This document shows, one piece after another, positions 1 to 10,925 of a stretch of DNA of 64,000 nt. Within the stretch, counting starts at the first letter, position 1; each line of letters opens with the position of its first letter. The stretch is from Tetrapyrgos nigripes (taxonomy: Eukaryota > Basidiomycota > Agaricomycetes > Agaricales > Campanellaceae): contig JAACJM010000293.1 of the NCBI GenBank assembly GCA_013368315.1, positions 1 to 64,000 on the forward strand. The letters run 5' to 3'. The position numbers were made by a program, and so were the translations under genes. Under the pieces are notes generated by a model. The model did no database searches and was not told the DNA's origin. It worked only from the letters and a program-made list of their open reading frames with translations.

Positions 1-2099
1 CTGAGATAACCGTTGTCCATGCCGGAGACTTCAGAGTCTAAGGACCAGCCATAATTATTTGCAGCATTGACGGTAACCATGGCGGGGGTAGAAGGTCGTG
101 GACTTGGAATCCCGTCTGACCAGGTGGCCTCTACAGGTGATGTATGGAGGCTCATCCTGCTGAGCGATGGCGGAGTTGACATATACTCGAGATCGCTGGT
201 GCTGGACACACTCTGGAGTTCTGGCATTGAACTCAGAGTCGGGACTCTGGATGGTAATTCCTCTTCCATTTCCATTCCTCCTAGTCCAACTGTTGCGTCT
301 CTCTGCCAATCGAGCAGCTCGTCGTACCTTCCATCCTCATTTTCGAGATGAGGAGTCAGCCATTCCCATCCCGTTGAAGTCGTTCCAGGTGTTGGGCTTG
401 CAACATGGCTGTACGGTAAGGATTGAGTGGTCGTGCCATTGGGATGTGCAGGAAGTGAGCCACTTTGCATCTCGCTGCGGGCTGCAGCAATGCGTTGGAC
501 CAGAGAAAGAGTGCCCGTTGGGGGAATGGTGTTCAGTGCTGCTCGGAGTGGTTCCCCATAGATGTGTAGGGAATCCTCGGGATTCTGGAATCTCTCCCCA
601 AGGTGAATTCCGCACTGCATCATCTCGGCAGCAGGATCTGAGGCAAGTCGGTCGATAAGTGGAACAGGGGTCTTTGTGTCCTGCGACACCTTTGCACCTG
701 ACTCCGTCGTTGTGGAGCCAAAGACACTTCCGAGTTCCGAAGTGTTCACCAGAGTGTCCTCGTTCCAGCTGGCATCTTCTCCCTGAGCGTATCCCATATC
801 GGCATCTGAATCGGTCTGTGTTTTGGGAGTACCGTTCCAACCATTCCAGTTACCATCATCACCCCAACCATCAGAAGATGATTTAAGGTTATTCCAATAG
901 ATGCGTTCCGTGAGAGTACGTTTGGGACGAGGAGCAGGGGTAAGAGGTGTGAAAGAGGAAAGATCAGGGTGAGACATGACAACATCCTCAAGAGCAGCGA
1001 CAGTCTCACCAGATGGTCTCGCGCCAATATCGCGTGCAAGATTGATAGCTCTTTTGGTACCTGTGAAAAAGGCGTCAAAAGGCTTTTCTGTTTCCATGAA
1101 GAATGGCTTACGGGTATCAACTGCAGCGGGCGTGTCGACGAAGGTGACTGTGTGCATCATGGGAGACATATCCCCATGAGCGAGATGTGCTTGGCCGTGT
1201 CTCTTGGCCTGTTCATTCTTTCCAGCTCGACCTCCTCGACGGAAATGAGCTTTGCCCTTTCCCTTTCCCTTGCCCTTTCCCTTGTTATCTCCGTTAGCGC
1301 CGCTGCTGCTGCCACTAGGGCGCTGCTGCTGCTGCTGTTGGAAACTAGGGTTACCGTCCTTTCGCTTGACAGCTGAAAGACGGTTGGCATGTGCTTTCCC
1401 CATAGGCCCCTTGAAAGCTCCTTGGCGAGATTCCCAGATATTGACAATCTCGCTTTGGAGTTCATCGAGACTCTGAGCGTCAATTTGTTGAATAGATAAT
1501 TGAGTATACTGATTGATAAGATACTCATATCTGGGGGGAAGTTTGGAGATGATGAACATGACGATGAGGAAGTTGGCGACTTTTGTCATGGAGATGTTTG
1601 AGGAGTCGTCAGTAGGGATACCGGCAGCACTAACCCTATCGAAGTGCATGCGGATAAGCTCGACCGCAGCACTAGGATTGGCGTTGTTAGGAATGATGAT
1701 GGAAGTGGCACGTTTGAAATCGGTATAGATTGCGGAAACTCCAGGTTTCCCATAGGTCTTCTTGAGAAAGGTCCAAATTTCTTTGGCACTAGTCATCCCA
1801 AGTACCTTTTGACGAACAGCGGCAGAAAGATGAAGTTTGATAGACCCAATGGCCTTATTGTTCTTCTCATCCCAGTCAGCCTGTTTCTTTAGAGCCGTCG
1901 TGATAGCCTCAGCTTGAGCCGCTGCGTCTTCAGCAGATAGAGGGGAAGCGGTACTCACTTTGGCATCACTGGGACAATCAGTGCTAAGGACAGAACTAAG
2001 TCCAGTAGCCTGAAGCCAGGAGAGAAGGATGTCAGCCCAGATATTGAAATCAATACCGGCGAAGACAGGTACAGTTGTCATCAAAACGTTGGAAGACAT
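1..2099 (-). mobile_element. Ty1/copia-type gag polyprotein, partial (runs off left edge)
   Basis: An open minus-strand frame of 699 codons runs from an ATG at 2099-2097 to the window edge without a stop, so the 3' end is missing. Residues ~15-240 match the gag-polypeptide (UBN2-type) domain of copia elements: IWADILLSW near the start, KEIWTFLKKTYG in the middle, then LPPRYEYL and ELQSEIVNIWESR. A basic Lys/Gly run (KGKGKGKGKGK) follows at about 1255-1285. The rest is a long Ser/Thr/Pro/Glu-rich tail with no CCHC zinc knuckle that I can see. In such elements gag packages the RNA into virus-like particles. The upstream leader, primer-binding site and LTR support an LTR retrotransposon on this strand. 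Whether protease, integrase and RT follow cannot be seen. No frameshift was found, so the copy looks fairly young. Confidence 0.85.
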
Positions 2100-2156
2100 T
2101 TTTTGATAAGATCTGGGAAGGTCAACTGTCAGCATTTATCCATATGCAGAATAAGA

Positions 2157-2395
2157 AGGCAGCATTAAATGTGCCATGCAAAAAGTGAAGAGAGGCAGCG
2201 ATGAACGTGCCATGACAGTGACTACTCCCCTAGACCGTCAACAACTGCAGCTGGACATGAGTCCTGCGCAGTTGGACATATCGTCAAGCCATTAAAGGCG
2301 ATGCAGGCTGCCACAGAGGGCGCCACAGGCTGCCATGAAGGTGCCATCCAGGTAGTATGCGAAGTCTATGGTTTGCAGCCATTGAAGGTGCTCCC
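2157..2395. repeat. degenerate ~23-nt repeats in the copia leader
   Basis: The stretch between the gag start and the primer-binding site contains about five imperfect copies of a unit resembling GGCAGCCATGAAGGTGCCAT. They lie near 2157-2179, 2193-2215, 2304-2326, 2326-2348 and 2372-2395. Two are directly abutting and the others are spaced. The rest of 2100-2418 shows no other coding signal. This region would be the 5' untranslated leader of the retroelement RNA, where packaging signals usually sit. That role is an inference from position only. Confidence 0.5.
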
Positions 2396-2406
2396 AAGGG
2401 CCTTCG

Positions 2407-2418
2407 GGGCCCATAACC
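2407..2418 (-). promoter_or_regulatory. putative retroelement primer-binding site
   Basis: On the minus strand, directly inside the LTR end, the sequence reads GGTTATGGGCCC. It resembles the complement of the anticodon-arm region of eukaryotic initiator-Met tRNA, which many copia elements use as a half-tRNA primer. The zero-base gap to the LTR terminus (TTTACA) is what a primer-binding site should show. The tRNA match is from memory of the family and was not aligned. Confidence 0.6.
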
Positions 2419-2744
2419 TGTAAAGCAGGCATGGTACGGTCCTGTACACTACTAAACGCAGTGGCAACTACGCTACTTACCTGGGGATAAGTGATAGCTT
2501 GTTAGGCTTGTTAGAGGCTTGTAGAGCAATGTGGGTTAAGTATAAAACTTGTTATTTGGAGGACTATCTACGAGTCCTTATATACCTTTAAGGAGGTACA
2601 AATACATGTAAACTAATACTAGTGTAACAATAAGATTCTATTGTATTTGATAGTACAATGCTGGTTTCGTACACTATTGTCGTACTACACTTATTGTCTA
2701 TATAATCTTATTGTTCTATTTATAACTACTACTATTGTTCTACA
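2419..2744 (-). mobile_element. 5' LTR of the copia element
   Basis: Read on the minus strand, this 326-bp segment starts TGTAGAACA and ends GCTTTACA, giving the TG..CA termini of an LTR. It is followed immediately by the primer-binding site. A TATATAAGG box lies on the minus strand around 2577-2586, where a U3 promoter would be. The segment is AT-rich compared with its flanks. The second LTR lies outside the window, so the direct-repeat proof and the target-site duplication (2745-2749 reads TAGAA) cannot be checked here. The outer boundary coincides with the point where the neighbouring TPR/SET reading frame is cut. Confidence 0.7.
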
Positions 2745-5190
2745 TAGAATACGTTGATGGCTGCAACTGAATGCGCCAATTCAACACATAGATCTCCTCG
2801 CTTTCGGCAATAGGTTTCGTAGCACGGATGACAATGACATCGCCAAAGCAGGTCCATAAGGCGCTGGGAAGACAGAAAGCAAAGAGGTATAATGCAGGAG
2901 GGAGATTCCAGGCCTGAGTCTTTAGCTCCAGCGATATCTGCTGCAACAGCAAGAGGATCTGGCCTGAATGCATTGGGGCTTACGATGGACTCTTAAGCGC
3001 ATGATGTCGATATCGATTGCAGACTGGAAGGGGAACTGAATGCCTATGGATGAGAAGGAGCCAGACTGTGACAGTCCTGGAAATGGATAATCGGTGCCTG
3101 CATAAAGATTGTACAGGGCGTCGTGGCTCCCTGGATTTCCCCAGAGTCGTTCCATCACTAGTACTTTGGAGATCAACACGGTGTGACATGCTTTGTCAAC
3201 AGTGTTCGTCAGCAAATTGAAAGACAACGTCACTTTGTCCGGAAGGTCAGAAGAATAGACCGATGCAAAAGGTTTCTCTACAACCTGAACAGATGAGTGC
3301 TTTAGTGAGCTAGCTGTCGGAAAAGATGTTGAAGTACTCACCAAAAGCTGACCGACTTCAATAGGTGTGACACCTCGCCCTCCCCCACGATCCGGCAGAG
3401 GCTTCACTTTGATCGGTCCACGAAAGTCTGCTATATGCTGGATGTGAGGAGACTTCGAGGATTCCACGAAGATCCGTGTCCAATCAAAACGCCCATGCTC
3501 CGATTCCTCTTCCCGTTTGCAAATGCGCTGGAGCCATTCCTTTGCCTCGTCGACATCTTCTCCATACTTCAGAGACTCTTGGAATTTGTCTCTGGCGGCA
3601 GAATAATTGCCTTGGAAATAGATAGCTTTGGCCCCCCTCCACAGCACCTTTCAGCGACTTTTAGAGTCGATGAGGTCACTGGATAGCACCGTCTCAGCGT
3701 CAAACAGTGCTGCAGACCAGTACGAGAGGCGCAGATATGCTTCGGCTCTGTTCAAACGCAGTAGGAATGCATCTTTGTCAAGACGTAGCCCCCTAGAATA
3801 AGCGAAGACTGCAAGAAGCCATTCGCCGCGTCGGAAATATTTGTTCTCAACTTCTTTTAGATCGTCGGGAGACTGAAGGAAGAGGAGAGTCGAGTGGAAA
3901 TGTCCAATTGACGTTGGAACAAATGGAATCGTTTTGATCAAGGAAGACGATATCGGAAATAGAATCGACGCATACAAGAGCACTTCCACCCTGTGCCCCG
4001 GCGAGCTTCAGCAATGGTTCACGAACGGCCATGATAGTACCAATTGGAAAAACTACGTCCAGTGTAGCTTGTGATGTTCCGGGTCCAGTGGCAGGGAAGT
4101 TGTAGGTGGCGAGATCTGTGACTGCACCAGCAGGATCTTCCACCACGACCAGGGAACCGACCATTCTGACTACATGTAGAAGATACTGAGCAATGCTCAA
4201 TAGCTAGACAATGTTTACTCACTCGTGGGTGTTACCACGCGACATAACAAATACTGGTCCTATATGGAAATGGTTCAGCACTACGAAGATATAGACGATA
4301 ATAATTTACCTTATGTACCTTTCGCAGGAGCATTTTCGAGATCGAAACTGTCGACAGAATTATTTCAGCATTGGTCGACTAAGAAATCCAACTAATTTTT
4401 ACCTTTTGTGAGCTCTTTCAGTGGTTTAGCACTGAAGTTCTTTGGGGAGCCGACATAAGTGCTTTTGATACAGCTGCCGTCTGCCACATCGATGGGACTT
4501 TTGCGGAACTGTTGTCGTATATGAGCATGTCGGTTTAACGTAGGTGCAGCGCAAGGCGGGAGACCATTCTGTCTGGCGAGCCATCTTCGTAACTCTTCCA
4601 TCCTAGAACATAATACATCAGGAGGGAGATCGAGAGTAAGCTGCGGTGGCCTGTCTCCGGCATCGGCGTTGAGATTGGCCATCATCGGAGAGTAATCTTC
4701 CAAAGTCCATGATGCGGTGATAGCAGGGAGGAAGAGAGCAAAGACGAAAGGTTCTGAGAGCATTGCAGGTATTATAAACCCTGGGGCGCCTTTGTTCTGC
4801 AAAACCGGTGTCAGAAGCGCTTGAGTTTATCGACGGGAAGTAGGGGTATACGCTTACCTAGAAAGGATCCTGTCAATATCAGGACTTTCCAGAAGCTGCT
4901 CAGAAGGGTATTATGTATCTTGATGCTTGTCCTTAACTATACGTACGACCATTCATCAGGTTTGAATATTCTAGAGTATTCAAAAAGAAGTGAAGCTTAC
5001 GCACCTGCCAATATCTCTCCATATCCTAGTTTTCTTCTTCCATGGCCAGGGCCTGGCCGCTATCGATTCTGAGGAGAAAACTTGACTTGATGATACAGCT
5101 CCTGCTGTAGCCGAGTCTTTGACACGATTCGTGTCCTTGTGCAGCTGCAGACAAGCTGCAGAGGTGACGAACTAGCTTTTGAGCCATGGT
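2745..5190 (-). pseudogene. broken TPR + SET-domain (SMYD-like) gene
   Basis: Minus-strand exons joined by short GT..AG introns recall fungal TPR/SET methyltransferase-like proteins. In order they show SLVVVEDPAGAVTDLATYN and TIMAVREPLLKLAG (N-terminal module), YSRGLRLDKDAFLLRLNRAE and GAKAIYFQGNYSAARDKF (TPR), and GGGRGVTPIEVGQLL, SVYSSDLP and CFGDVIVIRATKPIAE (SET pieces). Four lesions are visible. The frame breaks near 3865-3880, between the VFLDQND part and DDLKEVENKYF. An in-frame TGA lies near 3650, between DSKSR and KVLWRGAKA. The expected NHSC motif before CFGDV is missing and the frame shifts there. The coding region stops at the copia LTR at 2744. Intact relatives put methyl groups on proteins; this copy cannot make a full SET domain. 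The 5' exon beyond 4860 is uncertain. Confidence 0.7.
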
Positions 5191-5464
5191 AGTAGTAGGC
5201 CATGGTAGTAGATCCAAAAAAGGCGAGTCAAAAATGGTAACTAGCTACAGTGGCCACCGGCCACCCCTCTCTTACTGTTGAATTCGCATTACATACATCA
5301 CGTATTCCCTTTAAGAAGTCGTACATATATTAGGTAGCTAGGTAGGTAGTAGTTAAACGAATCGAGTCAGGGCACAACTCCCTGAGAGAAGGCCCATCCT
5401 CCCCGTAATTTGAGTACAACGTGGGTCTATAGAAGTTATGAATGATGTAGTAGTAATACGGGTA
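5191..5464. other. short spacer, nothing recognised
   Basis: AT-rich spacer between the TPR/SET pseudogene and the LINE remnant. It contains a small GTAGCTAG/GGTAGGTAG low-complexity patch around 5330-5355. I see no coding frame or RNA gene. Confidence 0.4.
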
Positions 5465-7450
5465 TCATGATCTAAGTCCATCGAGTAAACCAGGCATACG
5501 GGAGAGTCGGGTTTTCGTCCATAGTTTACAGATATCGTATGTCAATTTTGCAACGGCATGCACACATCCCCAGTCGAATATCAGCTTCTGAAGCCAGATG
5601 AGAGCTTCGATATCCGACATTGCAACAGGCATGGGGTCCCACTGAGGTCTGATCCTCTTAATTTTGCAGAATGCGTTTCGACTCGGAAGGTAGCTACCGT
5701 AGACCGTATCACGGTCGAACGAACATTGGAGGAGCCCATGTTCCACCGACTCCACTGTCATTCTACAAAACCTGCAAAGCCGACGCTCTCTAAGGATCTT
5801 GATGTTTCTGGCTGACGACGCGCGTCGAAGCGTTTCTAGTGCAAATTCGTGTTGACCACAGAGAATGGTGATAAGGGCATTTCTATACTTCGGGTTGGGG
5901 AGTAGATAAAGGTAATGCCTGAGGACACGATGTATACGCTTCGGTGGTCCATCTTCTTGAAACGACGGACATGATATCTTTCTCAGAGCAGGCAAGCAAG
6001 TTTTGCGGGAGTGTGATCGGCTCGGGCAGGCTACCTAGGGCCGAACCAATATCGCGGAGTCAGCACGCCTTCCCTTCCCGAAGTTTTATAATGTTGGCTT
6101 CTAGCGCCAGTCTCGCATACTTATGGGGTGACAGGGAAATGAGGCAAGCGAGATATTGCAGGCATAAAATGAGGCAGCGGTATCGGATAGGGAGAACTCC
6201 AAGCTCGGTGAATAGAATGGCTCTGATTGAGTGGGAGGACAGACCTAGTAGACTGCGCAGAAAAGAAGTTTGCACCTTCTCTAAGAGTTGGAGGGATTTC
6301 TGAGATGTCGATAATAATTTTACATCCGACAAGGGCTGTATAGCATGATCCCAATATCGGGAGGCATCCTTTTCTTTCCAGCGTTCTCCTTAAGGTTTAA
6401 GGCCTTAAGCAATTTAAGGCTTTAAGGCTTAAGATTTAAGCCTTAAGAAATTCTACGAACGCCTTTAAGGCCTTAAGCTTGGGCTTAAAGATCTCGGCTA
6501 GGTCTCGTGTAAGGGTCACGTCCTTACTCCATATATAGAGCTGCGACGGTATTCACACGTACCGAATATTGTGCTTTTGGTCCGTTGGAGGTTGGGTCTC
6601 ATCGCAGGTTGACCTATCCTTTACATCTCGGCTAAGTGTCGGCGGGTGGTTGCGAGGTGAAGGCGGTTCTAGCTGGGAGCGCTCACATTCACGCGGAAAT
6701 CATCTATGAAGCATTCTGGTGAAGAGATATGCGTACTCTATCACTGATAAATTAGCATGAATAATTTCTGATGGACCCTCTGTCTGACTCTCACCAACAG
6801 CTTTGACCTCTTAGTAAGCCTTTAACCTAGCCCTTAAATTTAAGGGCTTACGGCCTTTAAGGCCTTAAAGGGGAACACTGTAAATTCTTTACGATATATG
6901 ATTCAATGCCAATCAGACGATGAGCGCAGATCCGAGCTTGGCTTACTTTTCGCTCAGTGATGTCGAAAGAGGTTGGGAGACGGTCCGAAGTCGATCCCAA
7001 CATATTGGTGTGTAGGGAAATGTGGTATTGGGAGCCCACCCAAGGTCAAGGCGGGATATGTATCGATGCCATACGCCAAAGCAACACATTTCGTAGCATT
7101 TGATAATGTCTGCGAGCCAGCTTCAACATTCGTTGAGCCGAGTTTGCATACCGACTTTCGTTTTGGAGACCAGAGCCAGGTCGTCCGCATGCTCGAGATG
7201 GGAAATGGAGACCCCTGTCATCGAAACTGGGTCGTCATCCCGAGAGGGTACTTAGAGTGATACTAGACATGACAATGTTCCACAAGGTTGGGGACGACGG
7301 ATCCCCAATCAGCACCCCCATAAGCGAGCGGAATTTCTGTAATATTCACCGTTTACAGCAACCAATTACTCCATAGAGTTATACAGCAGTCGTAGCCAGT
7401 CAAACTATATGGCCGTCAGGCCCAGGGAACGCATATGGAGCCAGAGAGGT
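5465..7450 (-). pseudogene. LINE (non-LTR) reverse transcriptase remnant, split by an insertion
   Basis: Minus-strand frames reconstruct the C-terminal half of a non-LTR reverse transcriptase. From upstream to downstream I read WLRLLYNSME (near 7410), MGVLIGDPSSPTLWNIVMS (near 7310), then SHLEHADDLALVS near 7190. The last is the catalytic (Y/H)ADD box. After a ~0.5-kb interruption the thumb and C-terminal part continue with SFLRSLLGLS and AILFTELGVLPIRYRC (6200-6280), then DGPPKRIHRVLRHYLYLL and a CCHC-like CRFCRMTVESVEHGLLQC (5720-5780). Stops occur inside the RT (for example after RLNEC) and the frame shifts near 6300, so it is dead. Such ORFs are common in Agaricomycete genomes. No 5' ORF1, endonuclease or poly-A tail was identified. 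Confidence 0.75.
6383..6876. mobile_element. palindrome-rich element nested in the LINE remnant
   Basis: The LINE reading frame is interrupted between ~6385 and ~6885, and this segment fills the gap. Both ends carry dense TTAAGGCC/GGCCTTAA palindromes: left 6386-6490, right 6809-6872. The outermost bases form a short imperfect inverted repeat, GTTCTCCTTAAGG on the left and, on the opposite strand at the right end, GTTCCCCTTTAAGG. The interior has no long ORF. Structure and location suggest a non-autonomous DNA transposon (MITE-like). No clear target-site duplication was found at these boundaries, so superfamily and exact ends are open. Confidence 0.5.
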
Positions 7451-7535
7451 ATGTGAGTTGAAAAATGTAGGTAGATTCCTCTAGCCTTGACAATAGATGC
7501 TACGAGGCGTGCACCGGCAGCGCACTCTCAGGATA

Positions 7536-10500
7536 TCAAATCACAGCATTAATCCCAATACTGATAATCCTGTAGCAGGTAAGTTTTCCGTCAGCTATCA
7601 ACCGTGTTACAAAACCGAATAATGATACGTACTCATCAGCAGGTGTCATCCAGTTTGCCCTCTCTGGGAACATGGTAGCTGCATTCAAGGTTGGGTAAGC
7701 AAACAGTGGGCTCGAAAAAACGTCAACGAGACAAGTCCTCACCCAAACGACGGTAGATATCTTCAATCAAGATTCTACGGGCATAGTTCACCACGAATGA
7801 TGCGAAGCCAGTATTAACCTTGCGGCTACAAACGTCGTAATGAGGGATGCTAGATGAGAGAACAATCAGTATTCCAAGTTCCACGATGAGAGTCCAGCGC
7901 TACCGTACATATGAGTGGGACTTCCACACACACTCTTGATCTTTTGAATGGTTTTCGAAGCATTTTGAGGATCTGCCATGAGCTCAAGAAGGTATATTTT
8001 TTGGAGCAGTTTGTCAACCTGTCACACAGAAAAGGTCCAGTAAGATTCAGAGGAAGGTCAAGAACTAGATATACTTGCCTTCACATCGAAATCATCCCGG
8101 AAACCGAGGTTGTACGTGGCAGCGTAAAAACCGTCCATCGACCTCACTTTCGTAACAGTGTACCGGTTTTCAAAAGGAATATGTGCGATGGGGATCTGTG
8201 CTACAGACAGGAAGACCAAAACTTCTGGAAGAGCGCGCCATTGTCTGATCAAACCTGTGTATGCCAGAACAAAAACCTTGTTTCAGAAATTGGGCACTCG
8301 TTATCGAACGTATTGTACTCACCAACAAACGTATGCGGGACACCTCTCCCAGCTGACAACTTGTGGAAGATGGCCATAGTAGGGATCCTAACCAATTCCT
8401 GCTTCTCTTCCTTCTCGCTAATACCTCCTTTCTGATATCCGGATGTACCATCCTTTGCGAGAGCTGAAATGTAGTACGATGCTAGCTCAGGAATATCCAC
8501 CTCTTCTTCTCCTCCTTCGCGTTGGTCCGTGTCCTCGTCCTCTTCGTGAGCCGTAGCCTCATAATTTGGTCGAAGAGCAAAGCTAGTGGGTTTGACGTCA
8601 CGGAAGATGAAGTGTCGTAGATTTTGTCGATTTTCGCCATCGAAAGCGTCTTCCAGAGATTTGGCCCAAGTCCAGAGAAGCATGACGGAAATCCTGAGGT
8701 ACATAGCATGAGTGAATGAGAAGTGAGACACCAACTGATATAAACATACAGTATGACACCAATCATCAACGGTACCCAGGCTAGGAAGGAAGTTTGTTTC
8801 AGAACATAGTTCCGCGCCATATGAACGCAGACTCACCTCCTTGAGGAATCTTCTTCAAACTCGCTCCCCAAAACAGTCCATCAAAGAAACCCCAAAGCAC
8901 CAAATAACCCAACGCTACCACAACCGGCCAATGTTTCACCCAAACCATTTGGACAGTCAACAGGATGGTGGTAGATAACATCACCGTCGATACGGAAAAC
9001 CCATACGCGTTTGTCAGTTTTTCAGAGTTTGAAAATACCGCGACGATAACGATGGTGATAACCATGAGTGCATAGTTTACGGCTGGGATGTATACTTGTC
9101 CTTGGATGGTTTCAGAAGTGTAGATCATCCGGAGAGGCGGGAATGATTTCATGTTGATGATTTGTTGGAAGAGACTGAAGGTTGCGGTGATCATGGCTTG
9201 GGAAGCAACGAGCTGTATAGAAGAGTGTGTGAGCTGAGAAGACATGTTTGGAAATTTGAAGACGTACAGTTGCGAGGATGGCGAACACATACATGATCCT
9301 GAAGAATATCAGTAAACAGACAAGTATCATTTCGTTACAACTCACCAGAAAAGACCACCGTTTTCAGGCCCGGGAATGGACTTGTAGAAAACATTCTCGA
9401 TCACATTTGGGCCATCGACAATCAAACGAGCTCCTTGACCGAGATATGCGAGGATAAGAGAAGGATAGACAAGAATAGTGAATGACAGCTATTCTCATGA
9501 TCATGTCAGAAAGAACATTGCGAAGATGTTAGTGGTATTTACCCTGATAGAAAGCGCGTTGAACTGGCCGAGACTAAATGTGTTTACAACGAGTCAGTTT
9601 CTGGAATTGGAATCTAGACGAGTAACTGACTTCGCAAAAATTGCTTCACAACCTGTGACAGCTAAAAGGACACCAGCTAAAAGGTCGTAATTTTTGGTGC
9701 GAACGAACACTAATCAAAGCAACTTTAGAAACCAAGATGACCTTGGAAAAAAAACTATACCAACGCATGACAGCACGGGACGGATCAAACGCTCGAAAGA
9801 TTGCAGGGTGTAGAGTAATGTTGTAAATGCCGGTACTCATTAGAAGTAAAAACCAAATTAGAGATACTGTGCAGCATTGATGAGCGGCATTCGCAGAGCC
9901 AATCAAAGGTATACGTACTGGGTGCAAAGATGACTGCGAGGCCAGCAGTTCCAAATCGTTGTGAAAGGAAAACGACGAGCAGGAACCCCTAAATGATGCA
10001 TAAGAACAGAGTATAGGAGAGGTATCCAGAATAGACGTACAATGGAGATGGGTACGATGTCGTCTGACACAGATGGTTTTGCCACTGCGATACCACCAAC
10101 GGCACTGGTGACAGACACTGCAGGAGTGAAGACACCGTCTGCGAGAGTTAGACTAAGAAATAACAGATAAACGTTCCCGAGCGTCCATGCCGAATCAGTG
10201 TTACCTACGCTGTCGCAAACAGAGACTGTCATCGGCAGTCAGAGAAAAGTGACATTCAAGGCAATTTGCGACGTACCCAAACCATTAAAGGCCAACGCAT
10301 TACATTCTTCAACCGTGAACCGTTAGACGTAGTATACCCTCCAGTGCTATCCCCAGTCAGAGTACGGTCGTTATCCTCCTTTTCGTCCCTCGGATAGATC
10401 CCTTGATATAGAGCAAAAGGTCCTCCCTCGCCTTGACAAATTTTGAGCAACAGCAAACGGGTATTCATCAGCTTGAAGACAGACCTTCAAGAGTACCAAA

Positions 10501-10925
10501 TTGCAAGGAAATGCCAATCTGTTTTTGACGGATAATCGATCAGACAAGATTTGGTGGAGATTCTACACAAGACACGCACGTATTTGACTAAAGGCAGTAG
10601 AGTCAAAGCCCAGATGATCGTACTGATGCCTCCAACTACATCTTCCTCAGAAGGTGCAGCCCCTGACGATGGCCAGATACCGTTCAAGACGTAGAGCGGA
10701 GAAGTACCTGCGATAAAATCAGTAAAGTGGCAAGTTAGGCGGGAAAATAGCCCAACCGATATCACTGTAGATGATGCCTGTGTAGCCAGTCAGACGTGGA
10801 ATATCAACATAGTCTACCAACGTACCAAGACTCTGAAAAGCGAGATAAAGCAGTCCGAGTCCATGTACAGAGACAGGCGTGCGCTTGGAGTTGAGGCCAT
10901 TCCCCAAGGCCTGAACTGAGCTCAT
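7536..10925 (-). CDS. HAK/KUP-type high-affinity potassium transporter
   Basis: Plasma-membrane K+ uptake protein of the HAK/KUP/KT family, spliced from about a dozen minus-strand exons. The chosen start at 10925 gives MSSVQALG. The core begins YLAFQSLGIIYSDIGTSPLY, the family signature, and continues with GEGGPFALYQGIYP, then LTLADGVFTPAVSVTSAVGG and AFDPSRAVM. Further on come GQGARLIVDGPNVIENVFYK, VASQAMITATFSLFQQ, SSETIQGQVYIP-like TSETIQGQVYIP and GASLKKIPQG. The hydrophobic stretches between these motifs fit the expected 12 membrane segments. The C-terminal cytosolic tail includes an acidic EEDEDTDQREGGEEEVD stretch and ends GINAVI with a stop at 7536. No frame break was found once introns such as GTACGT..CAG near 10270 and 9900 are removed. 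It lies next to the LINE remnant but is not disrupted. It could be expressed under low K+, as in other fungi; nothing in the sequence shows this. Confidence 0.9.

Noticed and set aside
337..840. Minus frame with a zinc-finger-like Cys/His pattern (for example CKGVAGHKDPC)
   Set aside because: It overlaps the gag frame on the same strand, lacks its own ATG (starts on TTG), and the gag frame is clearly the coding one.
6383..6490. TTAAGG-rich tract as an internal telomere-like repeat
   Set aside because: The units are palindromic and irregularly spaced, not head-to-tail TTAGGG-type arrays.
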